Positions 38,223-48,125 of a stretch of 64,000 nt of DNA are shown one piece after another. Position numbers and translations under genes: made by a program. The DNA comes from Neobacillus pocheonensis (GTDB lineage Bacteria; Bacillota; Bacilli; Bacillales; Cytobacillaceae). The notes under the pieces were generated by a model. It saw nothing but the letters and a program-made list of their open reading frames with translations. It was not told the DNA's origin and searched no databases. Every line of letters starts with the position of its first letter. Position 1 is the first letter of the stretch. The stretch covers positions 1,674,001 through 1,738,000 of the forward strand of contig JAMQCR010000001.1 of assembly GCA_023702235.1 (NCBI GenBank). The letters run 5' to 3'.

Positions 38223-40539
38223 TTATTTCATTTTATTTAATGCTTTTTTGACATCTTCTTCTTCAATAAAAATAGATTTTTCAACTAGACATTCTTCAGA
38301 ATTTCCACCCACCATTAACCTCATTGCTTGTGCTTGAATCATTTCATCGATCAAGTTTGTTGCAAATCGTCCATTTCCATTGACCATAAATTCTTCCATT
38401 GTTTGCTGCAATAGATTCCTTGCTGCTTTTGTTAGTTGGTATTGAAAGCTTTGTGCATCCTTCATAATGGAAAGGAGTTCCTCTGGAGAATAATCTGGGA
38501 AAAGAAAAAATTTCTTAAATCGGGAGCGCAACCCCGGATTGCTTTCAAGGAGGTTATTCATCTCGTTTGGGTAACCAGCTAATACCACAACCAAATTTTC
38601 ATTGTGTTTTGTCATTTCATCGACAAGTGTATCGATGACCTCTTTACCAAAATCGCCTGAGGTTTGCCCAAGTAGCGAATCCATGTGAATATTCGTCAAT
38701 AAATAAAAGCCCTCCAAGCGCTTCTCTAATCTTTTTCTTTGTCTTTGCTGCAGTTTGCCCTACATATCCGGCTACAAAATCTGCCCTACTTGCGATAATC
38801 AAATGGCCTTTTTTAAAATTCCACATTCTCGAAGCAGCTCGGCATATATTTTGGCAACCGTCGTTTTTCCAGTACCAGGGTTGCCTGTAAAAACTGAATG
38901 CAGCTGTATTGGAACGGCTGGCAGTCCTTTTTTCTTCTAAACTGCTGCATCGAAACAAAGGTTGCTAGCGACTTCATTTCTTCCTTTAAGGAATCAAGAC
39001 CGATTAACCTGTTTAATTGGTCGGTTGCTGATTCAGACATTTTCTTTTTGTCTACAACAAAGTCATCTTTATTTAATAAGGTAAATTGCAATATGTCTCG
39101 GTCTTGAACAGATATTTCAGAGCCTTTTTTAAAAATGGCATCTAAAATAATATTGCGAACCGTTCTGGCATTTCCAAAGGTATCATCCACTCGCTCCATG
39201 TCAAGACGATGGTGTAATTCGATTTTTGACTCTTCTGTTAGGATATAATCATTCTCAGCTGCTATTTGCTCTGCAATTTTAATTAATTCTTCGTTTGAGT
39301 AGTCTGGTAACTGGATAAAATTAGACTGAGGAAAACGGCTTCTTAACCCTGGATTGGCATTAATAAAGGAGCGCATTTCTTCCGGGTAACCGGCATAATA
39401 CATGCAAATTTTCCACCAAACTCTTTTCCTGTCATCAAAGAAACAAGTGTGTCAATGGCAGTTTGTCCGTAATCATTCCCTGTTTGACCCTCTCGCTTAA
39501 GACTATAAGCTTCATCAATAAATAACACCCCGCCGATGGAGCGTTCGACGATTGCTCGGACGTTTTCTTCTGTTTGGCCGACAAACGCGCCAACTAATTT
39601 AGAGCGATCTGCCTCCACCACTTCAGCGCGGGGTAAGACACCTAGCTCGTGGTAGATTTTTGCTAATAACCGCGCAATTGTTGTTTTTCCTGTCCCTGGA
39701 TTACCCATTAAAATCATATTTAAGCTAAGTTCATCTTTAATTTGAAAGCCTAGCTCTTTTCGTTGCTTTTGATATTTTAAAAAACGGTAAAAATCATTTA
39801 CACGCTTCTTAACCAATTCCATTCCGATCATGTCATTCAGTTGATCCAGCGCATTTTCAAAATTTAGCTCTTGCGCTTCTTCTTTTTGAAAAAGCTGTTG
39901 CCATTCCAGTTTTATTTTTTCTAAAATGGATAATTGGGTTTTTAAATCCTCGTAATAGGTGGATGTATGGAATACGCCTATTATAGACTGTTCATATTCC
40001 TCTGCTGCTTTTAAAAGGTTAACCGTTGTTTCAATAGCGGAAGCAAGAAGGTCCGCCAGTTTTTTATTTTGAGCATAAAGGTCCTTATTTACTGGAGGAG
40101 AAACTTGATCCGAAATAGCCGTTAAATCTTGTAAATGATCGTCTGCATCCCTTAAAAAGGTTTGACAAATTTCTATGTATTGCTCAGCAATTTTCTTCTT
40201 GGCAGTCCGATTATCTGTTTCTCTTATCGATGGAAAAGTTAAAATGCCGAGGATGTCCTGCTTTTTCTTCCAATCGCCATGTAACAAGAATTCTTTTGCC
40301 TTTATGTTTGATGGATTAAGTTGAAGCGCATTTTCCATCCATACTTGTGCTAATGAATCCCCCTTTTTTCGACCAAGCCGCGAATGGGCTGCCAACACTA
40401 ATAATTGTGATAATATCACATGATTGGTTTCGATACGGATAGCATTGATTAATTTATTTTCATCTTTAATAAAACCTTTTTCGTTCAGTTCATTTTCCCA
40501 TTTTTTAAATTGAGCATTCACGTTTATTTGTTGAGTCAC
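38223..40539 (-). CDS. Tandem AAA+ (SpoVK/CbxX-like) protein, three frameshifts
   Basis: About 772 residues reconstructed from four overlapping frames with breaks near 39403, 38905 and 38690. The N-terminal helical region (~1-230) precedes AAA domain 1 ([12 protein letters not shown]; Walker [10 protein letters not shown]; Walker [12 protein letters not shown]; sensor region NPGLRSRFP). AAA domain 2 follows ([12 protein letters not shown]; Walker A in another frame; [29 protein letters not shown]). Both modules are CbxX/CfxQ-type, the family of sporulation protein SpoVK. B. subtilis SpoVK has a single module, so this is a longer relative. GTG start with a weak site. Partner proteins unknown. 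Confidence 0.8.
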
Positions 40540-40619
40540 ATCATCACTTCTTTATCAAAATTTCCCTTTTATCTTACCACAACAAACTTAAACACACTAA
40601 ATAAGAGGTTTCGGCAGTA

Positions 40620-40650
40620 AAAAGACCTGTCTCTAAGAAACAGGTCTTAT
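40620..40650 (-). terminator. Terminator of tlp
   Basis: Stem aagacctgt / acaggtctt around ctctaagaa, followed by T's on the minus strand. Confidence 0.75.
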
Positions 40651-40654
40651 CCTT

Positions 40655-40894
40655 CTATTCGGTCTGATTTTGATTAGCGCTTGCTTCATCCTTTACTTCT
40701 GAGCGGAAAGAATCAATACTTTCACGTCTGCGCTCATTTTTTGCTTCAATTTGCTGACGCTGTTGTTCGCTGTCAGTAAACTCAAGCGATTCTTCTGCTT
40801 TTCGAATATTTTCTTCTGTGTCTTGAATCATGGACTGCAATTTTTCCACATTATCACTACGGTCATCTGGTTTCGGTTTGTTGTTATATTCCAT
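40655..40894 (-). CDS. tlp: Small acid-soluble spore protein Tlp
   Basis: A 79-residue hydrophilic protein, Glu/Gln/Arg-rich, with the Tlp pattern KPDDRSDNVEKLQSMIQDT and EARNERRR-like E-A-K-N-E-R-R-R-E-S-I. Expressed in the forespore in B. subtilis. ATG 40894 with GGAGG 7 bases upstream. Next to sspN, as in B. subtilis. Confidence 0.93.
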   Translation of the reverse strand: MEYNNKPKPDDRSDNVEKLQSMIQDTEENIRKAEESLEFTDSEQQRQQIEAKNERRRESIDSFRSEVKDEASANQNQTE

Positions 40895-40971
40895 TATAAT
40901 ACCTCCATGAGTTGTTGATGATACAGATATAGTTTGTAACCAAGAAGCAAAAATATCACAAATTTTTCAAC

Positions 40972-41012
40972 AAAAAAAGACCCGGTGGCTCTGAGCCCTG
41001 CGAGTCTTTAAA
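40972..41012 (-). terminator. Probable terminator of sspN
   Basis: An imperfect stem (agactcg...gggtct with an internal ggctc/gagcc hairpin) followed by TTTTTTT on the minus strand. Confidence 0.55.
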
Positions 41013-41022
41013 AGTCATAAGA

Positions 41023-41166
41023 TTATTCACCTTTAGTTTGTATTACTTGAACATGTTTTCCAGAAGTATCCTGCATTTTCTTCCCTTTATTTCCTCCAAA
41101 TTCACGAGGTTGAGTTCCTATATGGTTTGGTGCAAAATGTTTACTATCTTTTTTTGGATTACCCAT
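41023..41166 (-). CDS. sspN: Small acid-soluble spore protein SspN
   Basis: A 47-residue protein: [19 protein letters not shown] at the start, [11 protein letters not shown] in the middle and Q-T-K-G-E at the end, which match the SspN pattern (M-G-N ... H-x-G-T-x-P ... M-x-D-T-S-G ... Q-T-K-G-E). ATG 41166 with GGAGG upstream. Forespore protein; position next to tlp conserved. Confidence 0.93.
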   Translation of the reverse strand: MGNPKKDSKHFAPNHIGTQPREFGGNKGKKMQDTSGKHVQVIQTKGE

Positions 41167-41233
41167 GTCTAAATCCCTCCTTATTTACATTTTGTCCATA
41201 AGGAGAGCAGAACATGATTGGTAATCAATGAGA

Positions 41234-41365
41234 TTACTCTGCTTTACCAAGGCGTTTTTCTTCCAAACGTGTTTCGATTTTTTCCATAGCAGCTCTATCT
41301 TTCATAAGTTGACTTTTATTTTCGGATACAAGTTCTGCAAAGGATCGTTTTCTAGGCTTTCTCAT
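41234..41365 (-). CDS. FbpB-like small basic protein
   Basis: A 43-residue protein: R-K-P-R-K-R-S-F-A-E-L-V-S-E-N-K-S-Q-L, then K-D-R-A-A-M-E-K-I-E-T-R-L-E-E-K-R. This matches the FbpB family (Fur-regulated basic proteins that assist an iron-sparing small RNA in B. subtilis). A GGTGAT site precedes ATG 41365. No Fur box is evident upstream, so regulation by iron is not shown here. Confidence 0.75.
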   Translation of the reverse strand: MRKPRKRSFAELVSENKSQLMKDRAAMEKIETRLEEKRLGKAE

Positions 41366-41471
41366 TAGTATCACCTTCTTTATCACCTATTGTAACAGTT
41401 ATTATGCCCGGGAACGGTTTCAATTATTACAACTTTTTGAAAATTATATAGTATTAAAATTTTTTTGAAAT

Positions 41472-41503
41472 AAAAAGACATTGGCAGTAACCAACGTCTT
41501 TTT
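41472..41503 (-). terminator. Terminator of yneN
   Basis: Stem aaaagacattgg / ccaacgtctttt with loop cagtaa and T-run on the minus strand. Confidence 0.75.
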
Positions 41504-41505
41504 GC

Positions 41506-42042
41506 TTAGTTCAATTCGTCCGTAAATCCCTTCATGATAGCAAGCTGCATGGCTCCGGTGTATTTATTCTTAATAATACCGTTACTATCAATAAAATAGG
41601 TGGTCGGAATCGATATGATTTGATAGGTTTTATTAACACTATCATTTGTGTCAGAAAGTACTGGAAAAGTGATTCCGTTTTTATTGACAAACCCTTTTAC
41701 ATCATTTTGTGGATCAATATTAACTGCTAAAATGACAAGATCCTTCCCTGCTTGTTTGGAGAATTTCTCCATTTCAGGCATTTCTGCTTTACAAGGAGGA
41801 CACCATGTTGCCCAGAAGTTTAGCATCACTTTTTTTCCTTTTAAAGATGAAAGCTTTACGGTTTCACCAGTCAATGTTTTTAACTCAAAATCAGGTGCCT
41901 TTGCCCCAATTTGAAGACCTTCTGTTTTGGTTATTTCTTGATTAGTTGTATTCTGGGGTTCTGCCTTTTTATCCATTGCCTGTACGATTGCCACAGTAAG
42001 TAGGGTTATTAGCACAACAGCTGCAATTACTTTTTTTACCAT
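41506..42042 (-). CDS. yneN: Thioredoxin-like TlpA/ResA-type protein YneN
   Basis: A 178-residue membrane-anchored thiol-disulfide protein acting outside the membrane: N-terminal anchor (residues 5-20), GAKAPDFELKTLTGE, active site W-C81-P-P-C84, and the cis-Pro segment I-S-I-P-T-T-Y-F-I-D. ATG 42042 lies after AAAGAGGG. B. subtilis YneN occupies the same place next to citB. Role may be cytochrome c or spore redox maturation; unproven. Confidence 0.9.
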   Translation of the reverse strand: MVKKVIAAVVLITLLTVAIVQAMDKKAEPQNTTNQEITKTEGLQIGAKAPDFELKTLTGETVKLSSLKGKKVMLNFWATWCPPCKAEMPEMEKFSKQAGKDLVILAVNIDPQNDVKGFVNKNGITFPVLSDTNDSVNKTYQIISIPTTYFIDSNGIIKNKYTGAMQLAIMKGFTDELN

Positions 42043-42167
42043 ACACTGAACCCTCTTTCCTTCATTTGAGTGCTACATTGATTTTACACTATAAAGTAAG
42101 TTGAAATAAAGCTTGTGTATGCCAAATATGTGAACATTTCTTAAACCTTTTTGCTATAATTAACTAT

Positions 42168-42195
42168 AAAAGAAAGCGCTTTCGCTTGCTTTTAT
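42168..42195 (-). terminator. Terminator of mtnA-aldolase operon
   Basis: Stem aaaagaaagcgc / gcttgctttt-like pairing centred on tttc, T-rich on the minus strand, just past the aldolase stop. Confidence 0.6.
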
Positions 42196-42986
42196 ATCTT
42201 TTTATTCAATGCTTCGAGAATATTTTTCGTGACCTTCTCAACAATCAAATCTATATCCTTTGCGGACAAGGAACGTTCAATTGCAGGGGTTAGTTTCTTT
42301 GCCATTATTCCTTCCATTGTTTCAGCACCTATGGGGGAAACACCGTTAATGCCCAACTTTGTTTTAATGCTTATAAGCTCTTCAACTTTCGTTTGGGAAA
42401 GCTCTCGGTCCCCGTTCATCTGTTTAGCAATCCAGTTAATTTTTGCAGTGAATTCTAATGATTCCATTAAGTAATAGGCATGTTCAAGGCTGTTTCCCCA
42501 AGTTAGTGCCCCATGGTTTTCTAAGAGAACTCCCTGATGATTCTGAACATACTTTTGAACAGCAGCGGATATTTCCTTCGTTGATGGTGTTCCATATTCC
42601 GCAATCGGAATGGTCCCTAGGTACACCACTGATTCTGGCATTATTGCTTGATTTAAAGGTAGTCCTGCAATCGCAAAGGCAGTTGCATATGGAGGGTGAA
42701 CATGGACAACAGCTTGGATTTCAGGCTCTTCCTTATAAACTAACAGATGCATTCTCATTTCAGAAGTTGGCTTCCAACTGCCTTCAAGCACATTCCCTTG
42801 CCCATCCACCTTTAAAAGCATCTCTGGGGTCATAAACCCTTTGCTTACACCAGTAGGCGTAACCAGGAACTCATTTTCACTTATCCGAATGGACAAATTG
42901 CCATCATTGGCAGCGACAAATCCTTTATCATAAATCCGTTTCCCGATCGCACAAATTTGCGTTTTATACTCGTTTTCAGTAATCAT
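42192..42986 (-). CDS. Class II aldolase, probable 5-deoxyribulose-1-phosphate aldolase
   Basis: A 264-residue Zn-dependent class II aldolase (FucA/AraD family). Metal ligands are visible in V-H-V-H-P-P-Y-A-T-A-F and L-L-E-N-H-G-A-L-T-W-G; N-D-G-N-L-S and T-P-T-G-V-S-K-G bind phosphate. A C-terminal helical extension (~200-264) is longer than in FucA. ATG 42986 is chosen: GGGAGGG 6 bases upstream, inside the mtnA tail. Paired with mtnA, it fits the bacterial DHAP shunt in which an MtnA-like isomerase and this aldolase split 5-deoxy- or 5-methylthio-ribulose-1-phosphate into DHAP and an aldehyde. Substrate is inference. Confidence 0.8.
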   Translation of the reverse strand: MITENEYKTQICAIGKRIYDKGFVAANDGNLSIRISENEFLVTPTGVSKGFMTPEMLLKVDGQGNVLEGSWKPTSEMRMHLLVYKEEPEIQAVVHVHPPYATAFAIAGLPLNQAIMPESVVYLGTIPIAEYGTPSTKEISAAVQKYVQNHQGVLLENHGALTWGNSLEHAYYLMESLEFTAKINWIAKQMNGDRELSQTKVEELISIKTKLGINGVSPIGAETMEGIMAKKLTPAIERSLSAKDIDLIVEKVTKNILEALNKKI

Positions 42987-43009
42987 AGGCACCCTCCCAA
43001 TAGTCTCTA

Positions 43010-44056
43010 TCATTGAAAAAGTTTAGGGAGCTCTTCTTGGTACTTACCTGAAAGGATTCCCTTTTCCGTGATGATCGCGGTAATGTACTCATGTGGTGTT
43101 ACATCAAATGCTGGGTTGAATACCTTCACACCTTCAGGGGCCGTTCTTTTTCCGAACCCATCGGTAATTTCAGCTGCGTCTCTTTCTTCGATTGGAATAT
43201 CAGTACCCGTTTTGGTTTCTAGATCAATTGTCGACATTGGTGCTGCAACGTAAAAGGGGATATTATGGGCTTTGGCCAGCAATGCGACACCGTATGTTCC
43301 GATTTTATTAGCGACGTCTCCGTTTGCCGCTACACGGTCACAACCGACAATGACAGCCTGAACCCATCCCTTTTGCATCACCATTGCTGCCATATTATCC
43401 GTAATAAGAGTGACATCAATACCCGCCTGCATAAGTTCCCATGCTGTCAAGCGTGCTCCTTGTAAAAGCGGTCTTGTTTCGTCAGCAAATACTTTGATAT
43501 CCCAGCCTTGTTCCTTTGCCAAATAAAGAGGTGCTAATGCGGTACCGTAACGAGCGGTAGCAATCCCTCCCGCATTACAATGCGTAAGAATTCCCATTCC
43601 ATCTTTTAATAATTTGAGGGCATGTTCGCCTATTGTTCGGCATACCTCTTCATCTTCACTGCGAATTAAATGAGCTTCATTTTCGAGCGCCTCTTTGATT
43701 TTTGAGACTTGCACTTCTTTTTCTTTCTTCGCCCGATCGTCCATCCGCTTCAATGCCCAAAATAAATTTACTGCCGTTGGTCGTGACGTAGCTAAATAGT
43801 CAACTTGATACTTAAAAAAAGGATAAAATTCTTCAAATGAAGTTTCTGGTGCTTCTTTTATTCCAAGTAGTAATCCATAGGCCGCTGCTATTCCAATCGC
43901 TGGTGCACCTCGTACCTTTAGTTGTTTAATGGCATCCCAGGCATCTTCTATTTTTGTGATTTCAAGGAATTCCGTTACATTAGGGATTTTGGTTTGATCT
44001 AATATTTTTAATACCCCGTTTGCATAAGAAACGGATTGCAGAACTGAATTGGTCAT
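43010..44056 (-). CDS. mtnA: Methylthioribose-1-phosphate isomerase (MtnA-type)
   Basis: A 348-residue eIF2B-alpha-like sugar-phosphate isomerase: substrate loop [15 protein letters not shown], catalytic C160 in T-H-C-N-A-G-G and D240 in [10 protein letters not shown], both conserved in MtnA. ATG 44056; 23 bases separate its stop from the aldolase ATG. In methionine salvage mtnA is normally beside mtnK/mtnWXBD; here the only partner is a class II aldolase. It may therefore act on 5-deoxyribose-1-phosphate (DrdI-like) as well as methylthioribose-1-phosphate. Confidence 0.9.
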   Translation of the reverse strand: MTNSVLQSVSYANGVLKILDQTKIPNVTEFLEITKIEDAWDAIKQLKVRGAPAIGIAAAYGLLLGIKEAPETSFEEFYPFFKYQVDYLATSRPTAVNLFWALKRMDDRAKKEKEVQVSKIKEALENEAHLIRSEDEEVCRTIGEHALKLLKDGMGILTHCNAGGIATARYGTALAPLYLAKEQGWDIKVFADETRPLLQGARLTAWELMQAGIDVTLITDNMAAMVMQKGWVQAVIVGCDRVAANGDVANKIGTYGVALLAKAHNIPFYVAAPMSTIDLETKTGTDIPIEERDAAEITDGFGKRTAPEGVKVFNPAFDVTPHEYITAIITEKGILSGKYQEELPKLFQ

Positions 44057-44130
44057 TTTAGAATCATCTCCTCGATCTGAACAGGTCTATTTTTATCTTT
44101 ATTTTTTCAATCATACTACTTCTATGTAAG

Positions 44131-44162
44131 AAAACACCATGCCAAAACTGCATGGTGTTTTC
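44131..44162. terminator. Terminator of citB
   Basis: Perfect 12-bp stem aaaacaccatgc / gcatggtgtttt, loop caaaact; T-rich on both sides. Confidence 0.85.
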
Positions 44163-44173
44163 CAATGTAAGAT

Positions 44174-46880
44174 TTAAGCTTGTAATTTTTCGCGTAATAC
44201 CATTTGAAGAATCCCGCCGTGACGGTAATAGTCAATTTCTACTTCAGAGTCGAAACGAACAAGAACTTCAAATTCTTTCTTACTGCCATCTTCAGCAGTT
44301 GCTGTAACTTTTAGCAAGTCACGTGGTTTTACGTTTTCGTCCACTTGAACATTGATTGTTTCCTTACCAGTTAAACCAAGTGATTCAGCGTTTTCGCCTT
44401 CTTTGAATTGAAGTGGAAGAACACCCATTAACACCAGGTTTGAACGGTGGATACGCTCAAAGCTTTCAGCAAGAACGGTTTTAATGCCTAAAAGGTTGGT
44501 ACCTTTAGCAGCCCAGTCACGTGAAGAGCCCATTCCGTAATCTTTACCCGCAAGAACAATAAAGGCCTGTGCCGTCTTCTTTGTATTTCATGCAAGCATC
44601 ATAGATAGATGTTACTTCACCTGTTGGCCAGTAAGTAGTGAAGCCGCCTTCTGTACCTGGAGCGATTTGGTTCCTTATACGAATATTCGCAAACGTACCA
44701 CGCATCATGACTTCGTGGTTACCGCGGCGTGAACCGTAGGAGTTAAAGTCGCGAATTTCAACGCCTTTTTCAAGAAGATATTTTCCAGCTGGTGTATTTT
44801 TACCAATTGCTCCTGCAGGAGAGATATGGTCAGTCGTTACAGAGTCACCGAACTTACCAACCACACGAAGTCCTGTTAAAGGCTCAACTTCACCCGGTTC
44901 TGGTGATAAGCCTTCAAAGAATGGCGGGTTAGCGATGTATGTGGAATCTTCATCCCAAGTATACAATGGCTCATTGCTTGTTTTGATTTCGTTCCAACGC
45001 TCGTTGTCGCCGAACACATTCGCATATTCTCTACGGAAAAGTTCAGGTGTAACTGTACGTTTAACCACATCATTGACTTCAGCAGTTGATGGCCAGATGT
45101 CCTTGAAGAATACATCGTTGCCATCTTTATCTTTTCCAATTGCTTCATTTGCAAAATCAATATTCACTGTTCCTGCAAGTGCATAAGCCACAACCAATGG
45201 TGGTGATGCAAGGTAGTTAGCTTTTACTAGCGGATGAATACGTCCTTCAAAGTTACGGTTACCAGATAGAACGGATGTAACTAAAAGATCGCTTTCAGCG
45301 ATTGTTTTTTCAATTTCTTCTTTTAATGGACCAGAGTTACCAATACATGTTGTACAGCCATAGCCTACAAGGTTGAACCCGATTTGTTCTAAGTATGGAA
45401 GTGCCAGAATCACGAAGGTATCCAGTTACGACTTTTGATCCTGGAGCCAAAGAAGTTTTTACGAATTTTGGAACTTCCATTCCAAGCTCTACAGCTTTCT
45501 TTGCAACAAGTCCAGCCCCAACTAAAACGTATGGATTAGAAGTGTTTGTACAGCTTGTAATAGAGGCAATTGCCACTGCACCCGTCTTAATGGTCGTTTC
45601 ATCACCATTTTGGAATTTAACAGTTGCGCATTTCTCAATTTCATCTGTTTTCAAGCCGAAGCCTTGATTTCCTTGAGGTGCAGAAACAGCTTTGTTAAAT
45701 TCTTGCTTCATTTTTGAAAGAGGAATCAAATCTTGTGGACGTTTTGGACCAGAAAGATTTGCCTCAATTGCAGATAAGTCGATTTCTACTACATTCGTAT
45801 AAACAGGCTCAAATGAAGGATCGAAGAATAAGCCGTTTTCTTTGCAATATTGTTCTACTACATTGATATGTTCTTCTTCACGGCCTGTTAAGCGCATATA
45901 TCCAAGGGATTCATCATCAATTGGGAAGAATCCGCAAGTGGCGCCATATTCAGGAGCCATGTTCGCAATCGTTGCACGGTCTGCAAGTGGAAGAACAGAG
46001 ACACCAGGCCGAAGAATTCAACGAATTTACCAACAACACCTTGGCCGCGAAGAACTTGTGTTACTTTTAAAGCCAAGTCAGTAGCAGTAGCACCGTTTGG
46101 AAGTTCACCTGTTAATTTAACCCCAACCACTTCAGGAACCGGGAAATATGATGGCTGACCAAGCATTCCAGCTTCAGCTTCGATACCACCTACACCCCAG
46201 CCTAGTACGCCAAGACCGTTAATCATTGTCGTATGTGAGTCAGTTCCAACTAATGTATCAGGATATGCTTCCACTTCACCGTCAGCATTTTCTGCCACAT
46301 GAACAACATCTGCCAAGTATTCAAGGTTTACTTGGTGAACGATACCTGTTGCAGGTGGAACGGCACGGTAGTTGTTAAATGATTTTTGCGCCCAGCTTAA
46401 AAATTGGTAACGCTCAGCATTACGTTCAAATTCATAATCCATGTTAATTTTTAATGAATCAGCTGTTCCATATGCATCTACCTGAACAGAGTGGTCGATT
46501 ACTAGGTCAACAGTTTTCTCTGGATTAATTTTATCCGGGTCGCCACCAAGGTCAGCCATTGCTTTTCTTAATGAAGCAAGGTCAACAACTGCTGGAACAC
46601 CAGTGAAATCTTGAAGAATAACACGAGCTGGCTTAAATGGAACGTCCACTTCTTTTAGCTCATTTGTTCCCCATTTTGCTAAGTTTTCAACATGCTCTTT
46701 TGTAATGACACGGCCATCTAATTGGCGAAGTACAGATTCAAGTAGCACTTTTACGGAATATGGCAATTTAGAAACTTTGCCAACTCCAGCCTCTTCAAGT
46801 GCATTTAAGCGATAGTAATGGTAGCGTTTGCCGTTTACTTCAAACGAAGAACGTGCATTAAATACATCATTTTTTACCAT
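44174..46880 (-). CDS. citB: Aconitate hydratase CitB, three frameshifts
   Basis: The TCA-cycle 4Fe-4S aconitase, about 902 residues when frames are joined. Visible: [24 protein letters not shown], cluster Cys in S-C-T-N-T-S-N and [10 protein letters not shown], and [12 protein letters not shown] near the C-terminus. Breaks: a missing C at 46006-46010 (ggcct for ggccct), a 2-base loss near 45400-45404, and an extra T near 44558-44564. Each is bridged by perfectly conserved sequence, so the real gene is surely intact. In B. subtilis the apo form also binds iron-responsive RNA. Confidence 0.95.
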
Positions 46881-47210
46881 GTGTAAAAAACCCCTAATTC
46901 GTCATAATATCCCAAAATAAATGATAAATCGAAAAGTTTGAATTTTCCCATCCACTCTTACTTTTTCTCACAATTCTAATCTTAATACAACCTTCTTTAT
47001 AAGTAAATATCAAGAAAGTTATTGTGGATGATAAGTTTTTCTTATACTTTTTAATAAAATTGTTCAAAATATTTAGAAAATATAAGAAGGACGCAAAAGA
47101 AATTTAGATAGGAAATTTTCATGCTTTCGTTATTATTATGTCAAAAAAACTTTTCTTTGTCATTTTTCAAGCCAAAGAGGAAATATTAACAGTATTAGGA
47201 GGTGAATGGA
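46881..47210. other. citB upstream and sspO leader
   Basis: Divergent intergenic region of 330 bases. AT-rich with dyad-like aaaagtttgaattttc stretches but no operator I can name (a CcpC/CcpA site is expected for citB and not obvious). An AGGAGG site for sspO lies at 47199-47204. Confidence 0.35.
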
Positions 47211-47360
47211 ATGGCAAAGCGAAAGGCAAATCATGTAATACCAGGTGCGAATGCTGCCAAAGCCCAAGGACAGGGCGCAGGTTTTAATGAAGAAATGGCG
47301 AACGAACCTTTAACGGTTAAAGAAAGAATGAACAACAAAAAACGGAAGAAAAACCAATAA
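47211..47360 (+). CDS. sspO: Small acid-soluble spore protein SspO
   Basis: A 49-residue protein: [20 protein letters not shown] then G-A-G-F-N-E-E and a basic tail [11 protein letters not shown], matching SspO (CotK). ATG with AGGAGG 7 bases upstream. In B. subtilis sspO-sspP lie beside citB as here. Confidence 0.95.
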   Translation: MAKRKANHVIPGANAAKAQGQGAGFNEEMANEPLTVKERMNNKKRKKNQ

Positions 47361-47386
47361 AAAAGCGGGTTCTCCCCGCTTTTTAT
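47361..47386 (+). terminator. Terminator of sspO
   Basis: Stem aaaagcggg / cccgctttt with loop ttctc, then T's. Confidence 0.85.
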
Positions 47387-47402
47387 CTATGTTTTAAATC
47401 AA

Positions 47403-47674
47403 CTATTCTGTTGATTGATTGACTTCAGATACCATACTTTGCAAATCCTGTTGAAAGCGCTCCAGTTGAGCTCGTTGATGCTCTGATGCTATATCCATCG
47501 CATTTTCAATTTGCTGGTAGGCTTCATTTACTTCATCCTTTAGATGTTTTAGCTGGTGGCATAGCTGGCACTATCACTGACGATGTCAAAAAAAAGCCCC
47601 TGAGCATTTTCATATCCTTGCTGTGCTGCTTGAAAAGCCTGTTGTTTGTCCTTATGGAAAGGATATTTTTGCAT
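47403..47674 (-). CDS. Gln-rich small protein, frameshifted
   Basis: On the minus strand from ATG 47674: M-Q-K-Y-P-F-H-K-D-K-Q-Q-A-F-Q-A-A-Q-Q-G, then after one missing base near 47555-47575 the frame continues H-L-K-D-E-V-N-E-A-Y-Q-Q-I-E-N to a stop at 47403-47405. About 90 residues, Gln- and Glu-rich helices. A GGAGTGAG site precedes the start. It lies between sspO and sspP, so a spore or coat role is possible; the family is not recognised with certainty. Confidence 0.55.
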
Positions 47675-47788
47675 GTCTTTTGTCTCACTCCTTCATTTTG
47701 TTACAACTTAAATTGCACTTAAATTGAAGAAAATATTCAGGCATAAATTCACCTTAACACTGCATCCTAACCATTAGGAGGGATGAAA

Positions 47789-47926
47789 ATGAACAAAAAT
47801 GATGGCAAAGATATGCGTAAAAATGCGCCAAAGCAGTCTGGTCAGCCAGAACCAATGAGCGGATCTCACAAGGTGAAAAATCGCCAACATTCTCGTGCAA
47901 AACATAATTCGCACCATGATATGTAA
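47789..47926 (+). CDS. sspP: Small acid-soluble spore protein SspP
   Basis: A 45-residue protein: [24 protein letters not shown] and tail K-H-N-S-H-H-D-M, matching SspP (CotL). ATG 47789 is preferred over 47783 because AGGAGGG ends directly before 47783. Forespore protein. Confidence 0.95.
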   Translation: MNKNDGKDMRKNAPKQSGQPEPMSGSHKVKNRQHSRAKHNSHHDM

Positions 47927-47943
47927 TTAGAAAGGTATTTCCC

Positions 47944-48035
47944 GTTTATTCCGCAGAATTCGATTAATATTTCGCGAATTTCATCATTAACTCCGCGAAA
48001 TTTAGGAAATTCCCGCAGAATTTTTAAATAAACCC
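47944..48035 (+). repeat. Degenerate tandem repeat (ccgcgaattt units)
   Basis: About four diverged units of 20-22 bases built on tccgcgaatttc-n-attaa, e.g. tccgcagaattcgattaata, tttcgcgaatttcatcattaac, tccgcgaaatttaggaaat. No coding potential. Similar AT-rich arrays occur between convergent genes in Bacillaceae; compare 51655-51745. Confidence 0.5.
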
Positions 48036-48096
48036 CCGAGCTCATATGGTATGAAGTACCGATATATAAGCATATTCTTATAGGGAAAGTGATATA

Positions 48097-48125
48097 AAAA
48101 GGCTGACATTATTAGTCAGCCTTTA
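48097..48125 (-). terminator. Terminator of selA
   Basis: Perfect 10-bp stem aaaggctgac / gtcagccttt, loop attatta containing the selA stop codon, then T's on the minus strand. Confidence 0.85.

Noticed and set aside
44057..44130. SAM or other riboswitch upstream of mtnA
   Set aside because: The short leader shows no S-box or other aptamer consensus.
44174..46880. Reading citB as several separate genes or a true pseudogene
   Set aside because: All pieces align end to end as one aconitase, and the breaks are single or double base changes in short runs; a real loss is unlikely.
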